A DNA stretch of 59,359 bases, from positions 1 through 59,359 of the forward strand of contig NZ_VIFM01000041.1 of NCBI RefSeq assembly GCF_006636215.1, read 5' to 3'. Positions 25,381-33,342 of the stretch are shown piece after piece. The translations under genes and the position numbers were made by a program. The stretch comes from Myxococcus llanfairpwllgwyngyllgogerychwyrndrobwllllantysiliogogogochensis (GTDB lineage: Bacteria; Myxococcota; Myxococcia; Myxococcales; Myxococcaceae). How positions within the stretch are numbered: position 1 is the first letter of the stretch; each line of letters opens with the position of its first letter. Under the pieces are notes generated by a model. That model saw nothing but the letters and a program-made list of their open reading frames with translations, did not search any database and was not told where the DNA came from.

Positions 25381-26523
25381 ATGACGACGCGCGGCACGCG
25401 GCACATTCATTCCATTCATTGCATCCTGCCTCCGTATCTCCTGCGCTCCATCGCGGAGAACGGCACGCCGCAGCAGCGCGTGAAGGCCCTGCACACCGTG
25501 GCCACGGACAGCACCTTCCGGGCGCTGCGCTTCGCGGGAGGTCGGGTGGCCGCCTCCACGTCATCGGTCCGCCGGATGCCGGCGATGATGGTGGAGTCCC
25601 AGCGACAGCGGAGCATCTACGACTTGAAGGGCGAGGAGGCCTTCCCCGGGACGCTGGTGCGCTCGGAGGGGCAGGGGCCGTGTGGAGACACCGCGGCCGA
25701 TGAAGCCTTCGAGGGCCTGGGCGCCACGTATGACTTCTTCTGGGAAATCCTCGGGCGCAACTCCATCGATGGGGATGGAATGCCCTTGCAGGCGTATGTC
25801 CATTACGGGCGGGACTACGACAACGCCTTCTGGGACGGGCGTCGCATGGTGTTCGGCGACGGGGATGGTGAGTTGTTCAATCGCTTCACCATCGCCCTGG
25901 ATGTCATCGCGCACGAGCTCGCCCACGGCGTGACGGAGGATGAAGGGCCGCTGTGGTACTTCCGGCAGGCGGGCGCGCTGAACGAGTCGATGTCGGATGT
26001 CTTCGGCTCCCTGGTGAAGCAGCGGCTGCTCGGTCAGACGGTGGACCAGGCGGACTGGCTCATCGGAGCGGGGCTGCTGGCGGAGGAGGTGGAGGGCACG
26101 GCCCTGCGGTCCATGAAGGAGCCCGGGACGGCCTTCGACGACGACGTGCTGGGCAAGGACCCGCAGCCCGGACACATGCGCGACTACGTGAACACGTGGG
26201 AGGACAACGGCGGGGTGCACATCAACTCTGGCATCCCCAACCGAGCGTTCTGCCTGACGGCCATGAGCCTGGGAGGCAGCGCGTGGGAGCGCGCGGGACG
26301 CATCTGGTACGAGGCCATGAGGGACCCGCGCATCATGCCGGACACGAACTTCTCCGACTTCGCGCGCATCACCGTCATGGCCGCCACCCGGCTGTACGGC
26401 GCGGGCAACGAAGAGGCGGCCGTGAAGGAGGCCTGGGAAGAGGTGGGCATCCGCGTCTCGCGCGACAGGGTGTCCATCCCTCAGTGGGGGCCGGGTGGTG
26501 GTGGCGTCCAGCCGGGAGCCTGA
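25381..26523 (+). CDS. M4 family metalloprotease (protealysin-like)
   Basis: A 380-residue thermolysin-family zinc protease. The zinc site is H178-E-L-A-H182 (DVIAHELAHGVTE), with third ligand E202 in GALNESMSDVFG, 24 residues after H178 as in thermolysin. The active-site His region is NGGVHINSGIPNRAF. There is no signal peptide. The N-terminus has a short propeptide (HIHSIHCILPPYLLRSIAENG) of the protealysin type rather than the long FTP/PepSY form. Protealysin-like enzymes are cytoplasmic or leave by an unusual route. A run of G residues precedes the ATG. An emfourin-like inhibitor gene starts three bases after the stop. Confidence 0.93.
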   Translation: MTTRGTRHIHSIHCILPPYLLRSIAENGTPQQRVKALHTVATDSTFRALRFAGGRVAASTSSVRRMPAMMVESQRQRSIYDLKGEEAFPGTLVRSEGQGPCGDTAADEAFEGLGATYDFFWEILGRNSIDGDGMPLQAYVHYGRDYDNAFWDGRRMVFGDGDGELFNRFTIALDVIAHELAHGVTEDEGPLWYFRQAGALNESMSDVFGSLVKQRLLGQTVDQADWLIGAGLLAEEVEGTALRSMKEPGTAFDDDVLGKDPQPGHMRDYVNTWEDNGGVHINSGIPNRAFCLTAMSLGGSAWERAGRIWYEAMRDPRIMPDTNFSDFARITVMAATRLYGAGNEEAAVKEAWEEVGIRVSRDRVSIPQWGPGGGGVQPGA

Positions 26524-26526
26524 GCC

Positions 26527-26868
26527 GTGTCGCGTGACAGCGTTCGCATCCAGCTCTCGCAGGAGGGAGGGCTCGCCGCCTTCCCGGGGCTCGCCCGCCC
26601 GAGGAGCGTGGAGCTGGGCGAGCTTCCCGCCGAGCAGGCGGAGGCGATTGAACAGGGGCTGCGCGACGCGCGCTTCCATGAGCTGCCGTCCGTGGTGGAG
26701 GGCTCCGGCCCGAGGGGCGCCGACCAGCGCCAGTACACCCTCACCGTGGAGGAGGGGGCGCGGCGACACTCCGTGAAGCTGGTGGAGCCCGTGGAGGACC
26801 CCCACCTGCGCGAGCTGCTGTCCCTGGTGAGGCGCGCCACGCGCCGCCGCGGTGGACACTGGAACTAA
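26527..26868 (+). CDS. emfourin-like protease inhibitor
   Basis: A 113-residue cytoplasmic protein that starts at a GTG three bases after the M4 protease stop. It reads VRIQLSQEGGLAAFPGLARPRSVELGELP, then QRQYTLTVEEGARRHSVKL and a Leu-rich end. This matches emfourin, the small inhibitor encoded beside protealysin in Serratia, which starts with a similar strand and keeps the protease silent inside the cell. The family call rests on size, pattern and position. Its stop codon lies inside the first BlaI-type operator. Confidence 0.8.
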   Translation: MSRDSVRIQLSQEGGLAAFPGLARPRSVELGELPAEQAEAIEQGLRDARFHELPSVVEGSGPRGADQRQYTLTVEEGARRHSVKLVEPVEDPHLRELLSLVRRATRRRGGHWN

Positions 26869-26905
26869 GGGCTTAGTTGACGAAGAACTAAGGTCTTAGT
26901 AGTAA
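26864..26905 (+). promoter_or_regulatory. BlaI-type operators over a promoter
   Basis: Two near-identical dyads, ACTAAGggCTTAGT (26864-26877) and ACTAAGgtCTTAGT (26887-26900), lie 23 bp apart. A promoter fits between them: TTGACG (26877-26882), 17 bp, TAGTAA (26900-26905). The operators thus cover both the -35 and the spacer. BlaI/MecI dimers bind such dyads, and a BlaI-like gene starts 21 bp downstream, so self-repression is very likely. Confidence 0.85.
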
Positions 26906-26926
26906 TGCTGGCCACGGAGGACACCC

Positions 26927-27325
26927 ATGGCCAGACAACCCGAGCCCGAGGCGCCCCGGCCGTTGACGCCGGTGGAGCTCGAGCTGATGCACATCGTGTG
27001 GAAGCAGGGCGAGGTGAGCGTGGCGGACGTGCTGGCCGCGCTGCCGGCGGAGCGCGCGCTGGCGTACACGTCCGTCTCCACCGTGCTGCGCATCCTGGAG
27101 CAGAAGGGCGTGGTGGTGAGCCGCAAGCAGGGGCGGGGACACCTGTACTCGGCCACGCTGCCGCGCGAGACGTATGAGGCGCAGAGCCTGCGCCACCTGG
27201 TGGACACCGTCTTCGATGGAACCCCGTCCGCGCTCGTGGCGCGACTGGTGGAGGCAGTGCCGCTGGCGCCCGACGAGGTGGAGCAGATCCGCAAGCTGCT
27301 GAAGGGCAAGGCGGGCAGGTCGTGA
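26927..27325 (+). CDS. BlaI/MecI/CopY family transcriptional repressor
   Basis: A 132-residue repressor. The winged helix covers residues 12-85 (LTPVELELMHIVWKQGEVSVADVLAALPAERALAYTSVSTVLRILEQKG, then RGHLYSATLPRETYEAQSLRHLV). The C-terminal helices serve for dimerisation. In BlaI the repressor is cleaved after a signal from the M56 protease BlaR1. GGAGG lies 8-9 bases before the ATG. It stands behind two matching operators and overlaps the M56 gene by four bases (GTGA), so it is coupled to its likely antirepressor. Confidence 0.93.
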   Translation: MARQPEPEAPRPLTPVELELMHIVWKQGEVSVADVLAALPAERALAYTSVSTVLRILEQKGVVVSRKQGRGHLYSATLPRETYEAQSLRHLVDTVFDGTPSALVARLVEAVPLAPDEVEQIRKLLKGKAGRS

Positions 27326-28926
27326 GCGGCCTCGTGTCCTTCTATCTCGCGGTGGCGTTGCTGCTGCCGGTGGCGTTGCTGCTCGCATGGGGGGCGCTGG
27401 CGCTCCTGACGCGGCTGGGATGGCCGCTGTCCGCGAGGCAGGCGCTGCGGGTGGGGCGCGGGGCGCTGGCCCTGGTGCTCCTGCTGCCGCTCCTGGCGAT
27501 GGGCGCGCGGGCACTGTCTCCCGCGGGGCCGCTGTTCACGTTCGAGCGCTCGGTGGCGCGACAGGCGGAGCGGCTTCCCTCCACGGTGTGGACGGGAGGC
27601 GCGAATGTCTCCGTACCCGTGGCTCGTGGGACTGCCTCCGTGCCGGCGTCCATTTGGATGCTGTTGTCACTGGGTTGGTTGTCTGGCGCGGGGCTCTTCA
27701 TCGGGCGGGCGCTCGTGCGTCACGGGCGACTGTTGCGTCGACTGGAGGCGCTGCCTCGGGTTCGCTCGGTGGGGCGCGTGGTGGTGGTGCTCGGGGAAGA
27801 AGGGACTCCGGCGTTCTCCGCGTGGTTCCCTCGTTGGGGACAGCGTCCGTGCGCGTGGGTGGTGGTGCCTCCCGCGCTGCTGGAGGACGCGGAGTCGTTG
27901 CGGCTCACCGTGCTGCATGAGCTTCAGCACCATCGTCAGCGCGACACGCACCTGGCCCTGGGGCGACTGGTGCTCACGGGGGCCTTCTTCTGGCATCCGG
28001 CGGCGCATGGGTTGTCGGCATGGCTCGCGTCGCTCCAGGAGCTCGCCTGTGACGAGGCGTTGGTCGCGAGCGGCCGTGCCCAGGCCCAGGCCTATGCGCG
28101 CTGTCTGCTCCAGGCGGCGCTGCGTCTCCCGGGCGCTCCGCCCGTTCCCGCCGGTGCCACCGGCATGTCTCATCCCACGCAGAGGAGAATCCACATGCTG
28201 TTCCAGCCGCGTCCCCGCCGCACCCATGCCGTCCCCGCGCTGCTCGCCGCGCTGTCCCTGCTGTTGCTTCCCGTGGCCGTCCTGGCGCAAGGCGCGGCGC
28301 GTGGCCGCGCGGTGACGCAGGCCGATGCGGAGGCGCTCGCCCGGACGAGTCAGCCTCGGGGGGATTTGCCCATCGTGGTGGATGCGAAGGTGGTGGAGCA
28401 CCTCAACCGCCTGGTCGGCACCGACAAGGGCCGCGCGTTCATGAAGCGGGCCCTGGAGAACCTGGGGACGCACCGCGCCGCGCTGACGGCGACGCTGCGC
28501 TCGAAGGGGCTGCCCGAGGGGCTGCTGGCGGTGGCGGTGGTGGAGTCGGCGGTGACGAACATGCCGGAGACGGATGGTCGGCCGTCACTCGCGCCCGGAA
28601 TGCGTGGGGCGGGCGTGTGGATGTTCATCCCGGAGACCGCGCGTCGCTATGGGTTGGAAGTGAGCGCGGCGCGTGACGAGCGACTGGACGTGGCGCGTGA
28701 GACGCAGGCCGCGTCGGCCCTGCTGTCTGACTTGCATGCGCGCTATGGCGACTGGCGATTGGCGCTCGCGGCGTACAACCAGGGTGAGAAGAAGGTGGAC
28801 CAGGCACTGACCGAGGGCGGCAGCCGCGATGTGACGGCGCTCATCGCGGGCGGCCACCTCAATGACTACGTGGCCACCGTGCAGGCCGGACTGCTCATTG
28901 TCCGCAATCCGCACCTGTTGGATTGA
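27322..28926 (+). CDS. M56 metalloprotease fused to an MltD/SLT-like domain
   Basis: A 534-residue membrane protein with two parts. The N-terminal part is BlaR1-like: hydrophobic helices near residues 1-30, 45-60 and 110-130, and an M56 zinc site H199-E-L-Q-H203 (LHELQHHRQRD) with ELACDEALV as third-ligand region. A last helix at about 303-323 (AVPALLAALSLLLLPVAVLA) leads outside. There the penicillin-binding sensor of BlaR1 is missing; instead a lytic-transglycosylase-like domain begins, with likely catalytic E408 (AVAVVESAV), GVWMFIPETARRYGL and LAAYNQGEKKVD. It starts at a GTG overlapping the repressor stop. It may sense or cut peptidoglycan and trigger repressor release. Confidence 0.88.
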   Translation: MSGLVSFYLAVALLLPVALLLAWGALALLTRLGWPLSARQALRVGRGALALVLLLPLLAMGARALSPAGPLFTFERSVARQAERLPSTVWTGGANVSVPVARGTASVPASIWMLLSLGWLSGAGLFIGRALVRHGRLLRRLEALPRVRSVGRVVVVLGEEGTPAFSAWFPRWGQRPCAWVVVPPALLEDAESLRLTVLHELQHHRQRDTHLALGRLVLTGAFFWHPAAHGLSAWLASLQELACDEALVASGRAQAQAYARCLLQAALRLPGAPPVPAGATGMSHPTQRRIHMLFQPRPRRTHAVPALLAALSLLLLPVAVLAQGAARGRAVTQADAEALARTSQPRGDLPIVVDAKVVEHLNRLVGTDKGRAFMKRALENLGTHRAALTATLRSKGLPEGLLAVAVVESAVTNMPETDGRPSLAPGMRGAGVWMFIPETARRYGLEVSAARDERLDVARETQAASALLSDLHARYGDWRLALAAYNQGEKKVDQALTEGGSRDVTALIAGGHLNDYVATVQAGLLIVRNPHLLD

Positions 28927-29012
28927 GGCGTCGGGCCCGCGTGTCGCGGGACCTCATGGGATTCGATATGGCGCGCTATAAGGTGCGCCCTCTCGCTGGT
29001 CCCGGGGTCCAC

Positions 29013-30689
29013 ATGCGAAGCCGCATCGTGTCTGGAGTCTGTCTCGCCACCTGGTCGTTCTGTGTATTGTCCGCCTGTGCTTCCACGTCATCTGGAGGCG
29101 CGGCTCCCAGCAGCGTGAAGCCTGAATGTGGCGAGGCGCCACGGGGGCTCGAGGCGCTGCTCAAGCCCGGTGGGCTGGTCCTCTTCGGAGAGATGCACGG
29201 CACCGAGGAGGTGCCTCGCTTCGTGGGTGACGTCGCGTGCCACGCGTCCGTCCAGGGGCTGGCGGTTCGCGTGGGGCTCGAGATTCCCTCGGAGGAGCAG
29301 GGCCCGCTTGACGCCTTCCTGGCGGCGGATGACGCCCAGAAGAGCCAGGCGGACTTGTTGCTGCGTCCGTTCTGGATGCGAGATGTCCAGGATGGGCGCA
29401 GCAGCAAGGCGATGCTCCAGTTGTTGAGCCGGCTGCGCGAGCTGCGTCGCTCCGGCGCGAAGCTCACCGTCGTCGCCTTCGACGTCGCGAAGAGCGCGGA
29501 CCGGGACGGTGAGATGGCGAAGAACCTCCTTGCCGCCCTCTCGAAGGGCGCGGAGGACCTCACGCTGGTGCTCGCGGGCAACCTCCATGTGCGGCTCGAG
29601 AAGGGCACGCCGTGGGATGCGAACTACACCCCCATGGGCTGGCACCTCGCCCAGGCGAAGCTCCCGGTGACGTCGCTGAACAACAGCTACACCGGTGGCA
29701 GTGCCTGGGTCTGCATGGGCCAGAACGCCGTATGCTCGGCGTACCCGATGAAGGGGAAGGACAAGGGCGAGCGTCCGTTCGTCGAACACGCGGCCTCTGT
29801 CGAGAACGGCTATCACGGCGTCTTCCACGTGGGCGCCATCACCGCCTCCCTGCCCGCGGTGGAGTCGAAGCAGGGCGCGGGCATCAACGTCCAGGCGGTG
29901 TCGCTGCGAGCCCAGGGCGACGCGGCCTATGACTCGAAGCAGTTCGCGCAGTGCGCGAAGCACTTCGCCGATGCGGCCCGGGTGGACTCCTCGATGGCCG
30001 CGTCCGACGCCTACAACGAGGCCTGCTGCCACTCCCTGGCCAAGGACTCGGACGCGGCCATCACCGCGCTCCAGCGCGCGGCGAAGCATGGGTATTCGAA
30101 CTGGCAGCATGTCCGGCGCGACGAGGACCTCACCCCGCTGCGTGCGGACGCGCGCTGGGCCCCGCTGATGGCCCAGGTGAGGGCGAACCTGATGGCCGCG
30201 GCGCCGCCCGGTACCAACGCGGAGCTGTATGGCCTCTACCTGGATGACCAGGACGACCGACAGGATGAGTCAAAGATAGACTGGGCGGTGGTCGGTCCCC
30301 GGGACGTGAAGCGCCTGGCCCGCGCTCGCCAGCTCCTGGAGGAGGGCAAGGTCCAGAGCGCGAAGGACTACTTCCACGCCGCGCTGCTCTTCCACCACGG
30401 CAAGGATGTGGCGGACTTCCAGCGCGCGCACACGCTCTTGCTCAAGGCCGTGGAGCTCGACCCGAAGGACGGACTGGCTCGCTGGCTCACCGCCGCCGCC
30501 GAGGACCGGCTGTTGACCCAGCAGTGCAAGCCGCAACGCTACGGAACCCAGCGCGAGCAGGTGAACGGGAAGTGGCGACTCGTCCCGGTCGACCCCTCGG
30601 TCTCGGACGAGGAGCGCGCGAAGTGGGGCGTGCCGCCGCTGAAGAAGTTGCAGACGGAAGTGGAGGCCGCGAACGCGACCCCTCCGTGA
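29013..30689 (+). CDS. TIKI/ChaN-like lipoprotein with TPR and DUF6624-like end
   Basis: A 558-residue predicted lipoprotein (MRSRIVSGVCLATWSFCVLSACAS, lipidated C22). Residues 50-290 look like the ChaN/EreA/TIKI fold: GLVLFGEMHGTEEVPRFVGD, VRVGLEIPSEEQGPLDAFL and a late HVRLEKG. The middle has a TPR pair (ALRAQGDAAYDSKQFAQCAKHFADAARVD). The C-terminal 150 residues resemble DUF6624 (ELYGLYLDDQDDRQDE, QRYGTQREQVNGKWRLVPV). The three-part layout is unusual. The ATG at 29013 starts the signal peptide. It follows the M56 gene by 86 bp and may be read from the same promoter. The substrate is unknown; ChaN binds haem, EreA hydrolyses macrolides. Confidence 0.7.
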   Translation: MRSRIVSGVCLATWSFCVLSACASTSSGGAAPSSVKPECGEAPRGLEALLKPGGLVLFGEMHGTEEVPRFVGDVACHASVQGLAVRVGLEIPSEEQGPLDAFLAADDAQKSQADLLLRPFWMRDVQDGRSSKAMLQLLSRLRELRRSGAKLTVVAFDVAKSADRDGEMAKNLLAALSKGAEDLTLVLAGNLHVRLEKGTPWDANYTPMGWHLAQAKLPVTSLNNSYTGGSAWVCMGQNAVCSAYPMKGKDKGERPFVEHAASVENGYHGVFHVGAITASLPAVESKQGAGINVQAVSLRAQGDAAYDSKQFAQCAKHFADAARVDSSMAASDAYNEACCHSLAKDSDAAITALQRAAKHGYSNWQHVRRDEDLTPLRADARWAPLMAQVRANLMAAAPPGTNAELYGLYLDDQDDRQDESKIDWAVVGPRDVKRLARARQLLEEGKVQSAKDYFHAALLFHHGKDVADFQRAHTLLLKAVELDPKDGLARWLTAAAEDRLLTQQCKPQRYGTQREQVNGKWRLVPVDPSVSDEERAKWGVPPLKKLQTEVEAANATPP

Positions 30690-30695
30690 GTCGTC

Positions 30696-31340
30696 TCACC
30701 GCGCCGCGCCATCTCCCAGCATGCGCAGCGCCAGCTCCGCGTGGAGCTCCGCGAGGGTCTCCACGTCGAGCGCGCCGCCTTGCTCGTACCAGTAGGGCAG
30801 GCGCACGCCCATCGCGGAGATGGCGGCGGCGGTGACGCGGGGATGGGGCGGCGAGAAGCTCTTCTGCGCCACCCCGCGCTCGATGACCTCCGCCAAAAGC
30901 GCGGCGGACTTGTCCCGCAGCGCCACCGCCGGCGCGGCCAGCTCCGGCGTCAACGCGTACAGCTCCTCGTTCACCACCACCGCGAGCTGGGGATGCAGCG
31001 CATGCGTTCGCGTGTGCGCGCGGACCAGCGCCCGCACCTGCTGCCTCGGCTCGGGCGCTGATTCCTTCAGCGCCGTCTGGAGCGCCTCGTGGTGCGCCTC
31101 ATGACCAATGCGCACCAGCTCCGCGAGCACGTGCTCCTTCGAGGCGAAGTGCGCGTACAGCGCGCTCGGCTGCAGCTCCAGCACCTTGGCCAAATCGCGG
31201 ATGGACGTGTCGTGGTAGCCGCGGCTCGCGAAGAGCTGGAGCGCCGTCTCCAGGATTCGACGCCGGGTGCCGTCTGACGGAGCTGACGGCGGGAGGCTCG
31301 CCGGCTGGGCGCGGAGCCGAGAGCGAGTGGGTGTGCTCAT
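30696..31340 (-). CDS. TetR family transcriptional regulator
   Basis: A 214-residue TetR-type repressor. The DNA-binding domain lies at about 24-75 (RRRILETALQLFASRGYHDTSIRDLAKVLELQPSALYAHFASKEHVLAELV). The C-terminal ligand domain is helical, with QQVRALVRAHTRTHALHPQLAVVVNEEL, a pattern of the fatty-acyl or KstR2/FadR-like group. The ATG at 31340 is preceded by a perfect palindromic operator shared with the divergent hydrolase gene. It converges on the lipoprotein gene with a 6-bp gap. Confidence 0.93.
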   Translation of the reverse strand: MSTPTRSRLRAQPASLPPSAPSDGTRRRILETALQLFASRGYHDTSIRDLAKVLELQPSALYAHFASKEHVLAELVRIGHEAHHEALQTALKESAPEPRQQVRALVRAHTRTHALHPQLAVVVNEELYALTPELAAPAVALRDKSAALLAEVIERGVAQKSFSPPHPRVTAAAISAMGVRLPYWYEQGGALDVETLAELHAELALRMLGDGAAR

Positions 31341-31354
31341 GTGGGTTCTTGTTA

Positions 31355-31368
31355 AACGAACGTTCGTT
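31355..31368. promoter_or_regulatory. TetR operator
   Basis: AACGAACGTTCGTT is a perfect 14-bp palindrome. It lies 15 bases before the TetR start codon and 45 bases before the divergent alpha/beta hydrolase start. AACGAACGTTCGTT-type boxes are common for TetR regulators of acyl-CoA and related genes. It should control both directions. Confidence 0.8.
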
Positions 31369-31412
31369 CAGATAGGGTGGGCCAACGTTACTTCCGCGCC
31401 TGGAGTTCGAGG

Positions 31413-32228
31413 ATGTCCACGTTGCAGCTCGAGGGCTTCACTCTCCACTACGAAGAGTCGGGTCAGGGCATTCCTGTGTTGCTGCTTCACGGGCTCGGCT
31501 CCTCCGGAGTCGACTGGGAGCTGGTAACGCCACGGTTGGTAAACGGTTACCGACTCGTTGTCCCGGATGCGCGGGGCCACGGTCGCAGCGGTCGCCCGGC
31601 CGGTGCCTATGGCGTGCCGCTCTTCGCCCGGGATGTGGCCGCGCTCTGCGACGCGCTCGGCCTGAAGCAGGTGCACGTCATCGGCCTGTCGATGGGCGGG
31701 ATGATGGGCTTCCAGCTCGCGGTGGACCGGCCGGACCTGGTGCGCAGCCTGGTCATCGTCAACAGCGGCCCGGAGCTCGTCGCCCGCACGGTGCGCCGCA
31801 AGTTCGACTTCGCGCTGCGGCTGACGCTCCTGCGCTTCCTGGGTCCCAAGGCCCTGGCCAAGGTGCTGGCGCCCAAGCTGTTCCCCAAGCCGGAGCAGGA
31901 GGTGCTCCGTCAGCGCGCCATCGCCACGTTCTCCGCCAATGACCCGGATGCCTACCTGCGCGCGACGCGCGGGCTGTTGGGCTGGAGCGTCATGGCGCGG
32001 CTGAAGGACGTCACCTGTCCGGTGCTCGTGCTCCACTCCGAGCGCGACTACACGCCGCTGTCCGCGAAGCAGGCCTATGTGGACCTGCTGCCCCAGGCGC
32101 GGCTCCACGTGCTGGCGGACTCCGGCCATGCCGCTCCGCTGGACCAGCCCGGTCCGCTCACCGACGCCGTGGAGGACTTCCTCCGCGCCGTCGACAGCGA
32201 TGCACCCGGCACCTCGCTCGGCGCCTGA
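31413..32228 (+). CDS. alpha/beta hydrolase
   Basis: A 271-residue alpha/beta-fold hydrolase. The oxyanion region is VLLLHGLGSS, the nucleophile S93 lies in GLSMGG, and D212 (HSERDYTPL) and H239 (DSGHAAPLD) complete the triad. GHGRSGRPAG is also conserved. The size and motifs fit the carboxylesterase/lactonase group. The ATG at 31413 has GGAG seven bases upstream; a longer reading from 31377 overlaps the operator region. It is divergent from the TetR gene and 43 bp upstream of a PHB-depolymerase-like gene on the same strand. It may hydrolyse an ester that is the TetR ligand. Confidence 0.9.
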   Translation: MSTLQLEGFTLHYEESGQGIPVLLLHGLGSSGVDWELVTPRLVNGYRLVVPDARGHGRSGRPAGAYGVPLFARDVAALCDALGLKQVHVIGLSMGGMMGFQLAVDRPDLVRSLVIVNSGPELVARTVRRKFDFALRLTLLRFLGPKALAKVLAPKLFPKPEQEVLRQRAIATFSANDPDAYLRATRGLLGWSVMARLKDVTCPVLVLHSERDYTPLSAKQAYVDLLPQARLHVLADSGHAAPLDQPGPLTDAVEDFLRAVDSDAPGTSLGA

Positions 32229-32271
32229 GCCGAGCAGCGAACCCGAGCTCCACAACCCAGGAGGCATGACG

Positions 32272-33282
32272 ATGTCGATGCATCGACGTGGTGTCGCACT
32301 CTCGCGGTCGCTGTTTGTACTCACGGTGTTGCTGGTGCTCTCCACGGGAGCACCCGCGTACGCCGGCTCGTGGGTCCATGGCAACTATGTGGGCGCATGG
32401 GGAGCCCGGGGCTACCAACTCTGGGTCCCCACTGGCTACCAACCGGGGACACCGCGCCCCCTGCTGGTAGCGCTACACGGCTGTCTCCAGAACCCGGACC
32501 AGTTCGCGGGACTGACGCGCCTGAACGAGAAGGCGGATGCGGAGGGCTTCCTCATCCTCTATCCGAACCAGGCGACGTTCGTGAACGCGACGCAGTGCTG
32601 GAACTTCATGCTCGGCAACAACCAGGAGCGCGGCACGGGCGAGCCGTCGCTCATCGTCGGCATGGTGGAGTTGATGAAGCAGCGCTACTCGGTGGACGCG
32701 CGCCGCGTCTACGTGGGTGGCGTGTCCGCGGGCGGCGTGCTCACGACGACGCTGATGTCCTGCTACTCGGATGTGTTCGCCGCGGGCATGGTGGGCGCGG
32801 GCGCCATGTACAAGGCGGCCACCACGGTGTCTGGCACCGCCTTCGCCATGCTCTTCGGCAGCATCTACTCGCCGGATGACAAGGGGAAGGACGCGTGGGT
32901 CTGCTCGGGCCGGCCGCGTCGCACGGTGCCGGTGCTCGTGGTGCATGGCACCGAGGACAGCGTCGTCAATCCCCTCAACGGCGAGCAGGCCGTGAAGCAG
33001 TTCCTCCAGACCAGCGACTACGGTGATGACGGCGTGGCCAACGACAGCGTCAAGGGCACGCCGACGAGCACGCGGACCTTGAGCGTCCCCGGGGGCCGCA
33101 CCTACGTCGTGAAGGACTACGTCTACGGCGGTGAGTTGGTGGCCCAGAAGTACGAGATTCGTGGCATGGACCACGCGTGGCCGGGAGGCAATGCGAGCTA
33201 CCCCTTCGCCGACCCGGCCGGCCCCGACGCCACCACGTTCATGTGGGACTTCTTCAAGCAGCACACGCTCGACCTGCCGTAG
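32272..33282 (+). CDS. secreted PHB depolymerase-family esterase
   Basis: A 336-residue secreted esterase of the PHB depolymerase/LpqC family. The signal peptide covers residues 1-31 (ending APAYAG). The oxyanion site is ALHGCLQNPDQFA, the nucleophile S152 lies in GGVSAGG, D229 in HGTEDSVVNP and H301 in GMDHAWPGG. It lacks a substrate-binding domain, so it may act on short polyesters or acetyl-xylan-like esters. Three in-frame ATGs cluster at 32266, 32272 and 32278; the AGGAGG site is seven bases from 32272, which is chosen. It probably shares a transcript with the hydrolase upstream. Confidence 0.9.
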   Translation: MSMHRRGVALSRSLFVLTVLLVLSTGAPAYAGSWVHGNYVGAWGARGYQLWVPTGYQPGTPRPLLVALHGCLQNPDQFAGLTRLNEKADAEGFLILYPNQATFVNATQCWNFMLGNNQERGTGEPSLIVGMVELMKQRYSVDARRVYVGGVSAGGVLTTTLMSCYSDVFAAGMVGAGAMYKAATTVSGTAFAMLFGSIYSPDDKGKDAWVCSGRPRRTVPVLVVHGTEDSVVNPLNGEQAVKQFLQTSDYGDDGVANDSVKGTPTSTRTLSVPGGRTYVVKDYVYGGELVAQKYEIRGMDHAWPGGNASYPFADPAGPDATTFMWDFFKQHTLDLP

Positions 33283-33302
33283 CCGCGCGGGACTTCCACC
33301 CA

Positions 33303-33328
33303 CGCTCCTCGAGAGTCGATGAGGAGCG
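33303..33328. terminator. bidirectional hairpin between convergent genes
   Basis: CGCTCCTC (33303-33310) pairs perfectly with GAGGAGCG (33321-33328) across a 10-base loop. It fills the 60-bp gap between the esterase and the metallo-beta-lactamase-fold gene. Confidence 0.7.
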
Positions 33329-33342
33329 CGGGCTGTTTCACA

